A stretch of 64,000 nucleotides of DNA from Lodderomyces elongisporus (taxonomy: Eukaryota > Ascomycota > Pichiomycetes > Serinales > Debaryomycetaceae): contig NC_083673.1 in assembly GCF_030384665.1 (NCBI RefSeq), positions 2,861,501 through 2,925,500 on the forward strand, in the 5' to 3' direction. Shown one piece after another: positions 29,250-37,224 of the stretch. Both the position numbers and the translations under genes were made by a program. Numbering within the stretch: the stretch's first letter is position 1; every line of letters begins with the position of its first letter. Under the pieces are notes generated by a model. It was not told the DNA's origin, searched no databases, and was given only the letters and a program-made list of their open reading frames with translations.

Positions 29250-30290
29250 CTAAGTGGTTATCAGATTGAATTGAAAGCATTGCCAACTCTGAGCATTATA
29301 CCTTGCGCAAAGTGGAAGAAATACTTTCAAGAGTCTTTCTCGAAGTTTTTCACTTTCATCCGTCTTGTGATAGCCTTGCTTTGCTTGTTCTCCTAAATAC
29401 TCTTCGTAAGCATATACACAATCTCCACAAATTAACTCGATTAAGTGCATATTTTCAGCATTTTGAATAATTGAGGATAGCTCGTAAAGCGGTTTGTCAC
29501 ATAAATTGCAACTCTTGAGCAATTCACTTCCCGGTATCTCTCCAAAGATCGCCTCCAAATCTTCAAAACTTTCGGGAACATTGTTGAAGTTGTTTCTATA
29601 TATGCTTGAAGTGCATCCTTGGCTCTGGTTGTGATGTACGTATAATGAACTTTGAGACTGAGACCGAGACTGAGACTGAGACTGAGACTGAGACTGAAGG
29701 GTACTATTGGAAATTTTTCTCGACTTGAACTCCGCTAACGAAATCTGTCGATGAATTTGACGCGAATTGAGGGTAGCAATGGAGGTTGAGGTGCTGCAAC
29801 ATTTATTCGAGTTTTCAGAACTGGCCGAAATTGTAGATGTCGCAGCAGAATTTGTAGTACCTGTATTCGCGTTAAGTGATGAGAGATAATCTTCGACGAA
29901 AACAATTGGGTCAGCTTCATCATAGGAGTAGTCAAAGAAGCTATAACCTTCATCATATTCCTCGCGTGCTTCTTGCTGCATTTCCTCATTAGTAGTTTGT
30001 GAAATAGAATCGGTGCTGTAGTGGTTGTTGCGCTTTGTATTTTCAGCCCATGATAGAGTTGAGCTTTTACCTAATAGCAGCGGACTCTTTACAAAAGACT
30101 TTGAATCATTGGGTTTGACCAAACAGCAAGATCTTTGCATGTACAATGATTGCGCATTTCGAAGCGAGTGCCGCTTAGCCGGAGGAGGTGGAGGAAACGG
30201 TAGTGAAGTCAACGTAGTGTCATCAATCAAATCTAGCTTGGAGTCTCGCTTGTGAATTGGTTTGAGGTTAGGGTTTGATCTATTTAACAT
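29250..30290 (-). CDS. Unrecognised protein with C-terminal CxxC pair
   Basis: 346 residues, ATG start, lying between permease paralogues 1 and 2 on the same strand. The N-terminal two thirds are polar and probably disordered: a PFPPPPPAKRHS proline run near 30-42, an acidic stretch near 105-130, Ser/Thr-rich segments and an SQSQSQ repeat near 200-215 from a GAGACT hexamer. The C-terminal 110 residues look folded: CNLCDKPLYELSS, then about 20 residues and CGDCVYAYEEYL. This CxxC...CxxC arrangement suggests a small zinc-binding module. The end (LKVFLPLCARYNAQSWQCFQ) contains further Cys. I do not recognise the family, and it is unrelated in sequence to the flanking transporters. Confidence 0.75.
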   Translation of the reverse strand: MLNRSNPNLKPIHKRDSKLDLIDDTTLTSLPFPPPPPAKRHSLRNAQSLYMQRSCCLVKPNDSKSFVKSPLLLGKSSTLSWAENTKRNNHYSTDSISQTTNEEMQQEAREEYDEGYSFFDYSYDEADPIVFVEDYLSSLNANTGTTNSAATSTISASSENSNKCCSTSTSIATLNSRQIHRQISLAEFKSRKISNSTLQSQSQSQSQSRSQSQSSLYVHHNQSQGCTSSIYRNNFNNVPESFEDLEAIFGEIPGSELLKSCNLCDKPLYELSSIIQNAENMHLIELICGDCVYAYEEYLGEQAKQGYHKTDESEKLRERLLKVFLPLCARYNAQSWQCFQFNLITT

Positions 30291-30867
30291 TCTTGAAAAC
30301 AGAGTGTTTGAATTAGGTAAAGCACTCTATAATATAGGTTATATTATGCAATTTGTAGTTATAGTTGAACTTAATGATGGGATTGAAGTCAAGTTTATAA
30401 ATCAGCCTGTGCTGTTTCTATTTTTATGGGCCGCAAGTCCCGTCATTGAAACATTTAATTTATTCCTCGTGTAAATACCAACAGCGACTTTTGTGCAGAA
30501 TGTTATTTTTTTTGGCGGATGAGGGAAAAGAGGGTACAGGTGAAGGATCTTTTGTGCTGCAACAGAGATTGCCTATTTTGGGGTAAGTTGAAAATAGTGA
30601 GGAAACAATAGTACCAAAACAAATTAAAAAACAAAAAGCAAAAAAACAAAACAAAACATAGACAAATAGGGTCTCTATCCGATAAATATACCAATAAGGA
30701 TGCAGAATACATTATTCAATTAGTCCCTCCTTGACCATTAATACTGAGAGCATCTTTACTACGAGGGTTTTCATTAATTTATTTTTGTTTCATTATATAT
30801 ATTATAATAGTGTATGAAAAACTGTACAAATACAAAGGCTATGATTAGCATAAAAGAAAACAGAAAA
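30291..30867. other. Intergenic region
   Basis: Upstream of the CxxC gene and 3' of permease 2. AT-rich with A-runs and AAACAAAACA repeats near 30620-30660. No ATG frame here resembles a protein. Confidence 0.5.
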
Positions 30868-32511
30868 CTAGGCTTTCTCGTCTAAAAGTAATACATCAAT
30901 TTGGGGATTCGACGACAGGTCTGAACCTTCATCGTCCAAATTACTCTTGGGACCTGAGTATGCCTTGTAACCCCAAGTGAAATAGTAGATCAAAGATAAT
31001 ATCCAGATGCCAACATTGATGACTACAGTATAGTTCATCGAGTCGCGATCAATCAGCTTCATATCAGGGAACATCGTCAACACAATGATGAATGCACACC
31101 ATCCAACAGCAACAGCACTAATGAATGAGCTCACCACCTTACCAAAATAAAAAGGTCCTGGTTGGAATTTTTTGTAACCGTATGGTAATAAACTTAAAAA
31201 TATTGGCATACCAAATGCGAGGGAATTCGAACAGATACCTAATGAGAACAAAGCGTTTGAACCAGCACTTCCGTTTATCAACACCAAAAGACCCAAGATC
31301 AATGATGCAACTCCTGCAAAGACAGTAGCCCTTACTGGGACTTTGATTCTTGGGTCAATGACTTTGACCCATTTATAAATAATAGGTAACCCGTCATCAC
31401 GTGCAAATGACCAGATCTGTCTCGAAATGGCAATTGCAATTGAAATCGACATGAGGTATTGTCCTACAGCAATCAATGACATGAAGGCTACTGCCCATTT
31501 TTTCCCCAAGGCATCATAAATAATCTGCGCCATTGGTGATCCAGTATCAGTCGCTAATACACGTGCAACGTCTCCGTCTTTAACAGAGGCTGCGCAAACA
31601 ATTACAATAGCCCAACCCATGAACCAGCAAGCAGTAATTGAACCCAAAATACCCACTGGGATAGCTCTTTGTGCGTTTCTCGACTCTTCACTAACGTGAA
31701 TAACAGAATCGTAACTTCCAATCACCCAAACAGCTGGTTGTAATGAGATAAAGACACTCCAAACAGTGCCCCAATCCCTAGCATTTTCAAAGTTTCCAAA
31801 GATGAATGCTCTATCGTTGAAACTGTAGTTTTTTCCAACACCAACTGGTACAGCAATGAGGAAAAGTATAATCAAAAACATATTCACTATAATGGACACT
31901 GTTTGCAAGGTGGCGGCATGTTTTGTAGCTGAGCACGAAATAGCAACACACGTGATGACACAAGCAACAAAAACTCCATAGTTTTTGGCATTGGTGATGT
32001 CGAAATCTCCATCCTTGGAAATTGCCACTGCTGAAAGTACCTCTACAGCAAAACCATAACTGATACTGCACAAGCCTCCAATTAACCCAAGAGAGTTTGA
32101 GCAACCAATTAAGAAACTCAAGGGAACACGAATTGAATCAGGACAATAGTAATTGGTATAGTAGTACAATCCACCACTGGTTGGGATTGCACTTCCTAAA
32201 AAACTCATTCCACATCCCACAGTGAAGATGAAAACACAAGCGATAAACCATCCCCAGACCAAACCAGCTGGTCCAGATTCCAACCCTTGGGCAAGAACTG
32301 ATGCAATACTTGGTAAAAGTCCCATAATTGAAAATGCCACACCAAACATTTGGAGGGTGGAGTAGTGACGATTCAACTCCTGTTTATAACCAATCTGGTG
32401 CAACAAGTCCGCATCGCCAAGGTTGTGCTTTGGATCGATATGTCTAACTTCAGACTTGTTTGATAATACATTTTGGAGATGAGTCTCTGTCCTTGACCTA
32501 ATTGCTTCCAT
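30868..32511 (-). CDS. APC-superfamily permease, paralogue 2 (Uga4-like)
   Basis: 547 residues starting MEAIRSRTETHLQNV, the same N-terminus as its neighbours. The open frame extends 39 codons upstream to 32628 but that part is not conserved. It shares all landmarks of paralogue 1: LHQIGYKQELNRHYSTLQMF, AIPTSGGLYYYTNYYCPD and SRQIWSFARDDGLPIIYKW. Its middle is almost identical at the DNA level to paralogue 3 (31274-31731 here against 34503-34960, one mismatch), while around 32045-32097 it is identical to paralogue 1 and not to 3. This mosaic indicates gene conversion. The C-terminus ends IDVLLLDEKA. Predicted substrate is GABA or a similar amine; whether the three copies differ in specificity is unknown. 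Confidence 0.85.
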   Translation of the reverse strand: MEAIRSRTETHLQNVLSNKSEVRHIDPKHNLGDADLLHQIGYKQELNRHYSTLQMFGVAFSIMGLLPSIASVLAQGLESGPAGLVWGWFIACVFIFTVGCGMSFLGSAIPTSGGLYYYTNYYCPDSIRVPLSFLIGCSNSLGLIGGLCSISYGFAVEVLSAVAISKDGDFDITNAKNYGVFVACVITCVAISCSATKHAATLQTVSIIVNMFLIILFLIAVPVGVGKNYSFNDRAFIFGNFENARDWGTVWSVFISLQPAVWVIGSYDSVIHVSEESRNAQRAIPVGILGSITACWFMGWAIVIVCAASVKDGDVARVLATDTGSPMAQIIYDALGKKWAVAFMSLIAVGQYLMSISIAIAISRQIWSFARDDGLPIIYKWVKVIDPRIKVPVRATVFAGVASLILGLLVLINGSAGSNALFSLGICSNSLAFGMPIFLSLLPYGYKKFQPGPFYFGKVVSSFISAVAVGWCAFIIVLTMFPDMKLIDRDSMNYTVVINVGIWILSLIYYFTWGYKAYSGPKSNLDDEGSDLSSNPQIDVLLLDEKA

Positions 32512-34096
32512 TTTCGAGGCAATTGATATAAATACTAAACTTGGAAAGAAATGGATAAGAACAGAAAACAAACAATACTTTTTAAAAAAATAGTTCACAT
32601 TATCCGATTGCAAGGGCAAACTGTGCAAATATATACTCTATTGTAAACTAACCAAATCGCCAAAAAAAAAAATAGTGAAAAGGCAAAAATAGAAAAAAAA
32701 AAAGGAAAACAATTTTCAACAATATTGAGTAGGGAGATGAGAATAACACGTTGAGGGCGTAAAGCAAGATTGATCCTTGTCATTACGACATCTAATAGGT
32801 CCATATGCACCTAATCATAGCTATGTGCGTTGAGTTTTCTCTTTTAATTTTTCACTCTTATCTATGGTTTGAAGTTCATATAATTTCTGCTATTGTTCTT
32901 CTACATTTTCCTGTTATCTCTAGAACTCAACGGAATCTTTTTTTCTTTTTTCTTTTTTCTTTTTTCTATTTCTTTTTTGTGACGATAGATTAGCGTTTTG
33001 TGCCAAAATCTTTTCCTTATCTCGAAACGAGCCTCAAAATCCATATCTTTCAAAATGCACAAAACTTGAGTTTCTCCAATATATATATCTATATATATAT
33101 ATATACATGTGTGTGTTTATGTGATTTAAATATACCACTCCTTACTTATGGTAACCATTGCAATTATGTAAGGGAAGTTGCTTTGCCTTGTTCTATTTCC
33201 CACTTTCTTTATATCCTTCTTCTTCCACTTTCAATATTTTTAATCAATTTTAAAGTTTCTTTTTCAAATTTTTATTTCTAAAATTTTTTCAAATTTTTTT
33301 TGTCCACTATTTTTATTTGCGTATATGGATGTGGCTTTTCTCACTAGCGGGTTCAATCTCAAATTAATTCAATGAAGGCAGTTAGCGCATTTTTGTTTAT
33401 TACTTTATTAGTCTAAACTCTATTGTATTCAGGTTTATTCACATCTTGTGTTATCATGAGCAACCAGTAGAATAGTGCCTTCATCACTATTGTTACCAAA
33501 TCTTGCATGAACATTAGTATACTATCAATCAATGTCCAAGTATTTTTGAGATCTTCAATTGAACCTCATTTCAAGCACATCAGATTCTACAGTAATTTAC
33601 ATATCGCACTGCTACAGCACTATCAACAACAACTTTAGATACAGATTGTGTTTCTTGAGATTCATGGTGCCTAAGAAGGTATCTCATTTTTGCAAAAACC
33701 AGAACCAACCAGAACCAAGTACCTTTTACCTCTTTTCCTCTCCAAAATTGCAACTCAGAATTTTTAAAAATGTTTGGCAAAAAAAAAAAAAATGAATAAA
33801 TAAATAATAAAGATACTCATGGGCAACCCCATACGTTGATGTCATGTAAAAAAAAAATGGTAATCGTGTTGGAGGCTTATTGCCCTAATCACATTTTGCA
33901 CACAAGTACAGTATCGAATAGATATCACGGGGGCAGAGAAGGAGAAACATAGACTAAGACACACACACACACAGATAAGCAAATAATTCACGAAATATTA
34001 TTATTTACAATCCATATCATTCTTTATTTATTTATTTATTTTTTTATTTTTTTATTCCAAAATTGTTATAATTACAAGATTTATATTTCATAACTT
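32512..34096. other. Intergenic region between permeases 2 and 3
   Basis: About 1.6 kb containing the permease 2 promoter with the conserved block (32787-32817) and a GATA site, a TTTTTTC repeat near 32938-32965, a TA run near 33080-33102, GAACCAACCA repeats near 33702, a CA run near 33959-33974 and a TTTA tandem repeat near 34022-34045. Frames at 33000-33281, 33559-33795 and 33580-33780 start at GTG/TTG. No gene seen. Confidence 0.5.
32787..32863 (-). promoter_or_regulatory. Promoter block shared with permease 3, plus GATA site
   Basis: The 31-base segment 32787-32817 (core ATAGGTCCATATGCA) matches 36081-36111 upstream of permease 3 at 25 of 31 positions, in the same orientation and at a similar distance from the ATG (276-306 versus 341-371 bases). 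A CTTATCT (AGATAAG on the minus strand) follows at 32857-32863. The surrounding spacers are otherwise diverged, so the block looks like a retained cis-element. Confidence 0.5.
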
Positions 34097-35740
34097 TTAG
34101 GCCTTCTCCTCTGCCAAAACCATATCGATCTGATGATTCGACGAAAGGTCGGAACCTTCATCGTCCAAATTACTCTTGGGACCCGAGTATGTTTTATAAC
34201 CCCAAGTGAAATAGTAGATCAAAGATAATATCCAGATGCCAACATTGATGACTACAGTATAGTTCATTGAATTTTTATCCACCAGCTTCATATCAGGAAA
34301 CATCGTCAATACAATAATAAAAGCAGACCATCCAACAGCAACAGCACTAATGAATGAGCTCACCACCTTCCCAAAATAAAAAGGTCCTGGTTGGAATTTT
34401 TTGTAACCATATGGTAATAAACTCAACAAAATTGGGATTCCAAAAGCTAGCGTGTTGGAGCAAATAGCCAACGAAAATAATGCACCCGAGCCCGCGCTTC
34501 CATTTATCAACACCAAAAGACCCAAGATCAATGATGCAACTCCTGCAAAGACAGTAGCCCTTACTGGGACTTTGATTCTTGGGTCAATGACTTTGACCCA
34601 TTTATAAATAATAGGTAACCCGTCATCACGTGCAAATGACCAGATCTGTCTCGAAATGGCAATTGCAATTGAAATCGACATGAGGTATTGTCCTACAGCA
34701 ATCAATGACATGAAGGCTACTGCCCATTTTTTCCCCAAGGCATCATAAATAATCTGCGCCATTGGTGATCCAGTATCAGTCGCTAATACACGTGCAACGT
34801 CTCCGTCTTTAACAGAGGCTGCGCAAACAATTACAATAGCCCAACCCATGAACCAGCAAGCAGTAATTGAACCCAAAATACCCACTGGAATAGCTCTTTG
34901 TGCGTTTCTCGACTCTTCACTAACGTGAATAACAGAATCGTAACTTCCAATCACCCAAACTGCCGGTTGTAATGAGATAAAGACACTCCAAACCGTGCCC
35001 CAATCCCTAGCATTTTCAAAGTTTCCAAAGATGAATGCTCTATCGTTGAAACTGTAGTTTTTTCCAACACCGATTGGCACAGCAATGAGGAAAAGCACAA
35101 TTAAGAAAACATTGACAACAATGGACACTGTTTGCAAGGTAGCTGCATGTTTTGTAGCTGAGCACGAAATGGCAACACAAGTGATAATCCCGGCAACAAA
35201 TACACCATAGCTTTTGCCGTTGGTGATGTCAAAGTCTCCGTCTTTAGACACGGAAACAGCAGAAAGTATTTCGACAGCAAATCCGTAAGTAATACTGCAT
35301 AGACCACCAATCAAACCCAAAGAGTTTGAGCAACCAATTAAGAAACTCAAGGGAACACGAATTGAATCAGGACAATAGTAATTGGTATAGTAGTACAATC
35401 CACCACTGGTTGGAATTGCACTACCCAAAAAACTCAAGCCACACCCGACGCAAAAAATAAACACGCATGCAATAAACCACCCCCAGACCAAACCGGCTGG
35501 TCCAGCCTCCAAACCTTGTGCCAACACAGAAGATATACTTGGTAAAAGTCCCATGATAGAAAACGCCACACCAAACATTTGGAGGGTGGAGTAGTGACGA
35601 TTCAACTCCTGTTTATAACCAATCTGGTGTAACAAGTCCGCATCGCCAAGGTTGTGCTTTGGATCGATATGTCTAACTTCAGACTTGTTTGATAATACAT
35701 TGTGGAGATGGCTCTCTGTCCTTGACCTAATTGCTTCCAT
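34097..35740 (-). CDS. APC-superfamily permease, paralogue 3 (Uga4-like)
   Basis: 547 residues starting MEAIRSRTESHLHNV, about 12 predicted helices, same family landmarks as paralogues 1 and 2. Residues from about KNYSFNDRAFIFGNF to VLINGSAGS are identical in protein to paralogue 2. Identity then stops sharply at GALFSLAICSNTLAFG versus NALFSLGICSNSLAFG. The N-terminal third is closer to paralogue 1 at some sites (SISSVLAQGLEAGP; FIFCVGCGLSFLG). The tail differs (HQIDMVLAEEKA). Probably a GABA/amine permease. The array may provide dosage or condition-specific expression, since upstream regions are distinct apart from one conserved block. Confidence 0.85.
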   Translation of the reverse strand: MEAIRSRTESHLHNVLSNKSEVRHIDPKHNLGDADLLHQIGYKQELNRHYSTLQMFGVAFSIMGLLPSISSVLAQGLEAGPAGLVWGWFIACVFIFCVGCGLSFLGSAIPTSGGLYYYTNYYCPDSIRVPLSFLIGCSNSLGLIGGLCSITYGFAVEILSAVSVSKDGDFDITNGKSYGVFVAGIITCVAISCSATKHAATLQTVSIVVNVFLIVLFLIAVPIGVGKNYSFNDRAFIFGNFENARDWGTVWSVFISLQPAVWVIGSYDSVIHVSEESRNAQRAIPVGILGSITACWFMGWAIVIVCAASVKDGDVARVLATDTGSPMAQIIYDALGKKWAVAFMSLIAVGQYLMSISIAIAISRQIWSFARDDGLPIIYKWVKVIDPRIKVPVRATVFAGVASLILGLLVLINGSAGSGALFSLAICSNTLAFGIPILLSLLPYGYKKFQPGPFYFGKVVSSFISAVAVGWSAFIIVLTMFPDMKLVDKNSMNYTVVINVGIWILSLIYYFTWGYKTYSGPKSNLDDEGSDLSSNHQIDMVLAEEKA

Positions 35741-36080
35741 TTTTTGTGAAGCTATGCTTTTTGTTTTATGTCTTGTATATATATGAAAAATATGAAAACA
35801 GCCAAGTTTGAGGAATCACTTTATGGAAATGTTGGATAGGAAACAAACACCACAAAAGGAAAGGAAAGAACAAAAAAAAAAATAGAGGGCCATATCTTTT
35901 ATGTCTTTGAAAAGGGTGGATCCAGCATCATTATATATCTCGAGACCCATCTATTGATTAGGCTTAGGTGCAAAACTGCCTGGAAAGCAAAATAGTATTT
36001 TTTTTTTTTACATTCCTATTGAATTTCATTTTCTATTTTTATTATTATGTGTTTATTTCACATTTAATCTATGATTTCTA

Positions 36081-36135
36081 GACATTCGATAGGTCCATTT
36101 GCATTTAATCAGACCAGTTGACGCTCCTCTTATCT
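36081..36135 (-). promoter_or_regulatory. Promoter block shared with permease 2, plus GATA site
   Basis: Segment 36081-36111 (core ATAGGTCCATTTGCA) is the counterpart of 32787-32817, and CTTATCT lies at 36129-36135. Both are upstream of permease 3, which is transcribed leftward. Conservation between paralogue promoters suggests a shared regulator; its identity is unknown. Confidence 0.5.
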
Positions 36136-36344
36136 CTGGATTCAACAATGAGATGCCTTAAAAAAAAATTTATACGAAAAGCGGAGTTTTGGAGCACAAA
36201 CAAATTCTGTCCTAGATTGTAGTCCTCCCCTCCACCTCTCTCTCTCTCTATCTCTATTCCTTTTCAAAATCCATACACATGTTTATTATCTAGGAATTGT
36301 AGCAGTGAATGTACAATCTTTTTTTTTTTTGCGTATTGTCTCTA

Positions 36345-36410
36345 GCATCATGGTTCAGTAGTAAAAGATGCACGCCTCCCATTCTAAGCCCACTTTTCGA
36401 TAACTATTGC
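36345..36410 (+). pseudogene. tRNA-Gly(CCC)-like relic
   Basis: The segment begins GCATCATGGTTCAGTAGT, close to the 5' half and A box of eukaryotic tRNA-Gly. It has CGCCTCCCA, matching an anticodon loop with CCC, and later CCC followed by TTCGAT, recalling the T arm and B box. The 3' strands of the anticodon stem and acceptor stem do not pair, so it cannot fold as a functional tRNA. I read it as a decayed or partial tRNA gene; chance similarity is not excluded. Confidence 0.4.
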
Positions 36411-36705
36411 TTTTCTTTTCCTTTGTTTTTAGCGGCTAGTTCCTAATTTGGGATTAATTGGAAGATGTTGGCGCGTTCAGTACCGATAAGATGAAAAATA
36501 AAAAAAAAAAAGCAGAAAACAACAAAGGTAATAAAAGAACAACTCAACATTGATGAGTATAGATAATAAACGTCTCTTTTGTTTGGATTGAAGATCGTTT
36601 ACTTCTCTTTTTGTTTTTTTTTCTTCCATTCTTTCTTGTGCTATGAATGCCATTTTTATTAAGATAGAACGTATATGTGTGCAGAAGTCTTTCTCTCTCT
36701 AAGTG

Positions 36706-36729
36706 GTTGTGTTTGTGTGTATGTGTGTT

Positions 36730-36760
<31 letters not shown>

Positions 36761-36775
36761 TTGTGTGTGTGTGTA
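36706..36775. repeat. GT dinucleotide microsatellite
   Basis: GT runs broken by single TT or AT steps, in the spacer upstream of VRL1. Confidence 0.9.
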
Positions 36776-37012
36776 AGTATAGATACTATTGAACAAAACA
36801 TCAGAATATGAAGAAATGAGGCATATTTTTGGTTCTTTGTATTTTTTCTTCGGCTATGGAGCACTATGGAGGAAGAAGGCAAGCGGGAAAGACACCCCTC
36901 ATTTTACCGTCCTTCCTCCCAAATAAAGAGCAAAAAAAGAGAGAATGATTGAAAATCTCCGCGGCGATTTTGAGCGAAAGGAGATAACGAGTACTTATCC
37001 TCACCCACACAC

Positions 37013-37072
37013 CCTTTCACTCCACTCCATTCCACTCCACTCCATTCCACTCCACTCCACTCTACTCTGCTC
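37013..37072. repeat. Pentameric CCACT/CCATT tandem tract
   Basis: About eleven pentamer units, mostly CCACT with CCATT and CTACT variants, about 150 bases before the VRL1 ATG and probably within its 5' leader. Confidence 0.85.
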
Positions 37073-37210
37073 ACCGCACACACACCAAAAAAAAAAAAAA
37101 AGAGAAAAGAAGGTTAAGCAGAAAAATAGGCGATAGCAACGATTTCCAAAGAAATTCCATACAAAGTGTGGTATCAAGATTTTCCCAAAGTGAAAAAGAA
37201 AATAAAAAAA

Positions 37211-37224
37211 ATGGCAAGGTAATG
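37211..37224 (+). promoter_or_regulatory. Minimal uORF overlapping the VRL1 start codon
   Basis: ATGGCAAGGTAATGG: an ATG at 37211 encodes Met-Ala-Arg then stops at 37220-37222, whose last A is the first base of the VRL1 ATG (37222). A scanning ribosome that translates the uORF would terminate exactly on the main start, suggesting translational control. Visible directly; function inferred. Confidence 0.45.

Larger units (their letters stand above)
35741..37221. other. Divergent intergenic region between permease 3 and VRL1
   Basis: About 1.5 kb holding the conserved block and GATA site of permease 3, a TC tract (about 36235-36260), a tRNA-Gly-like relic (36345-36410), a GT microsatellite (about 36706-36775) and a CCACT/CCATT pentamer tract (about 37018-37068) near the VRL1 start. 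No protein gene is supported. Confidence 0.55.

Noticed and set aside
29659..29696. GAGACT hexamer repeat considered as a CRISPR-like or satellite array
   Set aside because: It is a short in-frame coding repeat (Ser-Gln) inside the CxxC gene; no spacers, and CRISPR does not occur in yeast nuclear DNA.
32512..32628. 39-codon N-terminal extension of permease 2
   Set aside because: Not shared with paralogues 1 and 3, which start at the equivalent MEAxRSRTE.
33580..33780. 66-codon minus-strand frame between permeases 2 and 3
   Set aside because: Starts at TTG with no ATG support; no family resemblance despite plausible composition.
36544..36882. 112-codon minus-strand frame with His-Thr repeat
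   Set aside because: Starts at TTG and translates the GT microsatellite.
37168..37221. 18-codon N-terminal extension of VRL1
   Set aside because: The frame begins at GTG. The first ATG in frame is 37222, and the extension has no conserved sequence.
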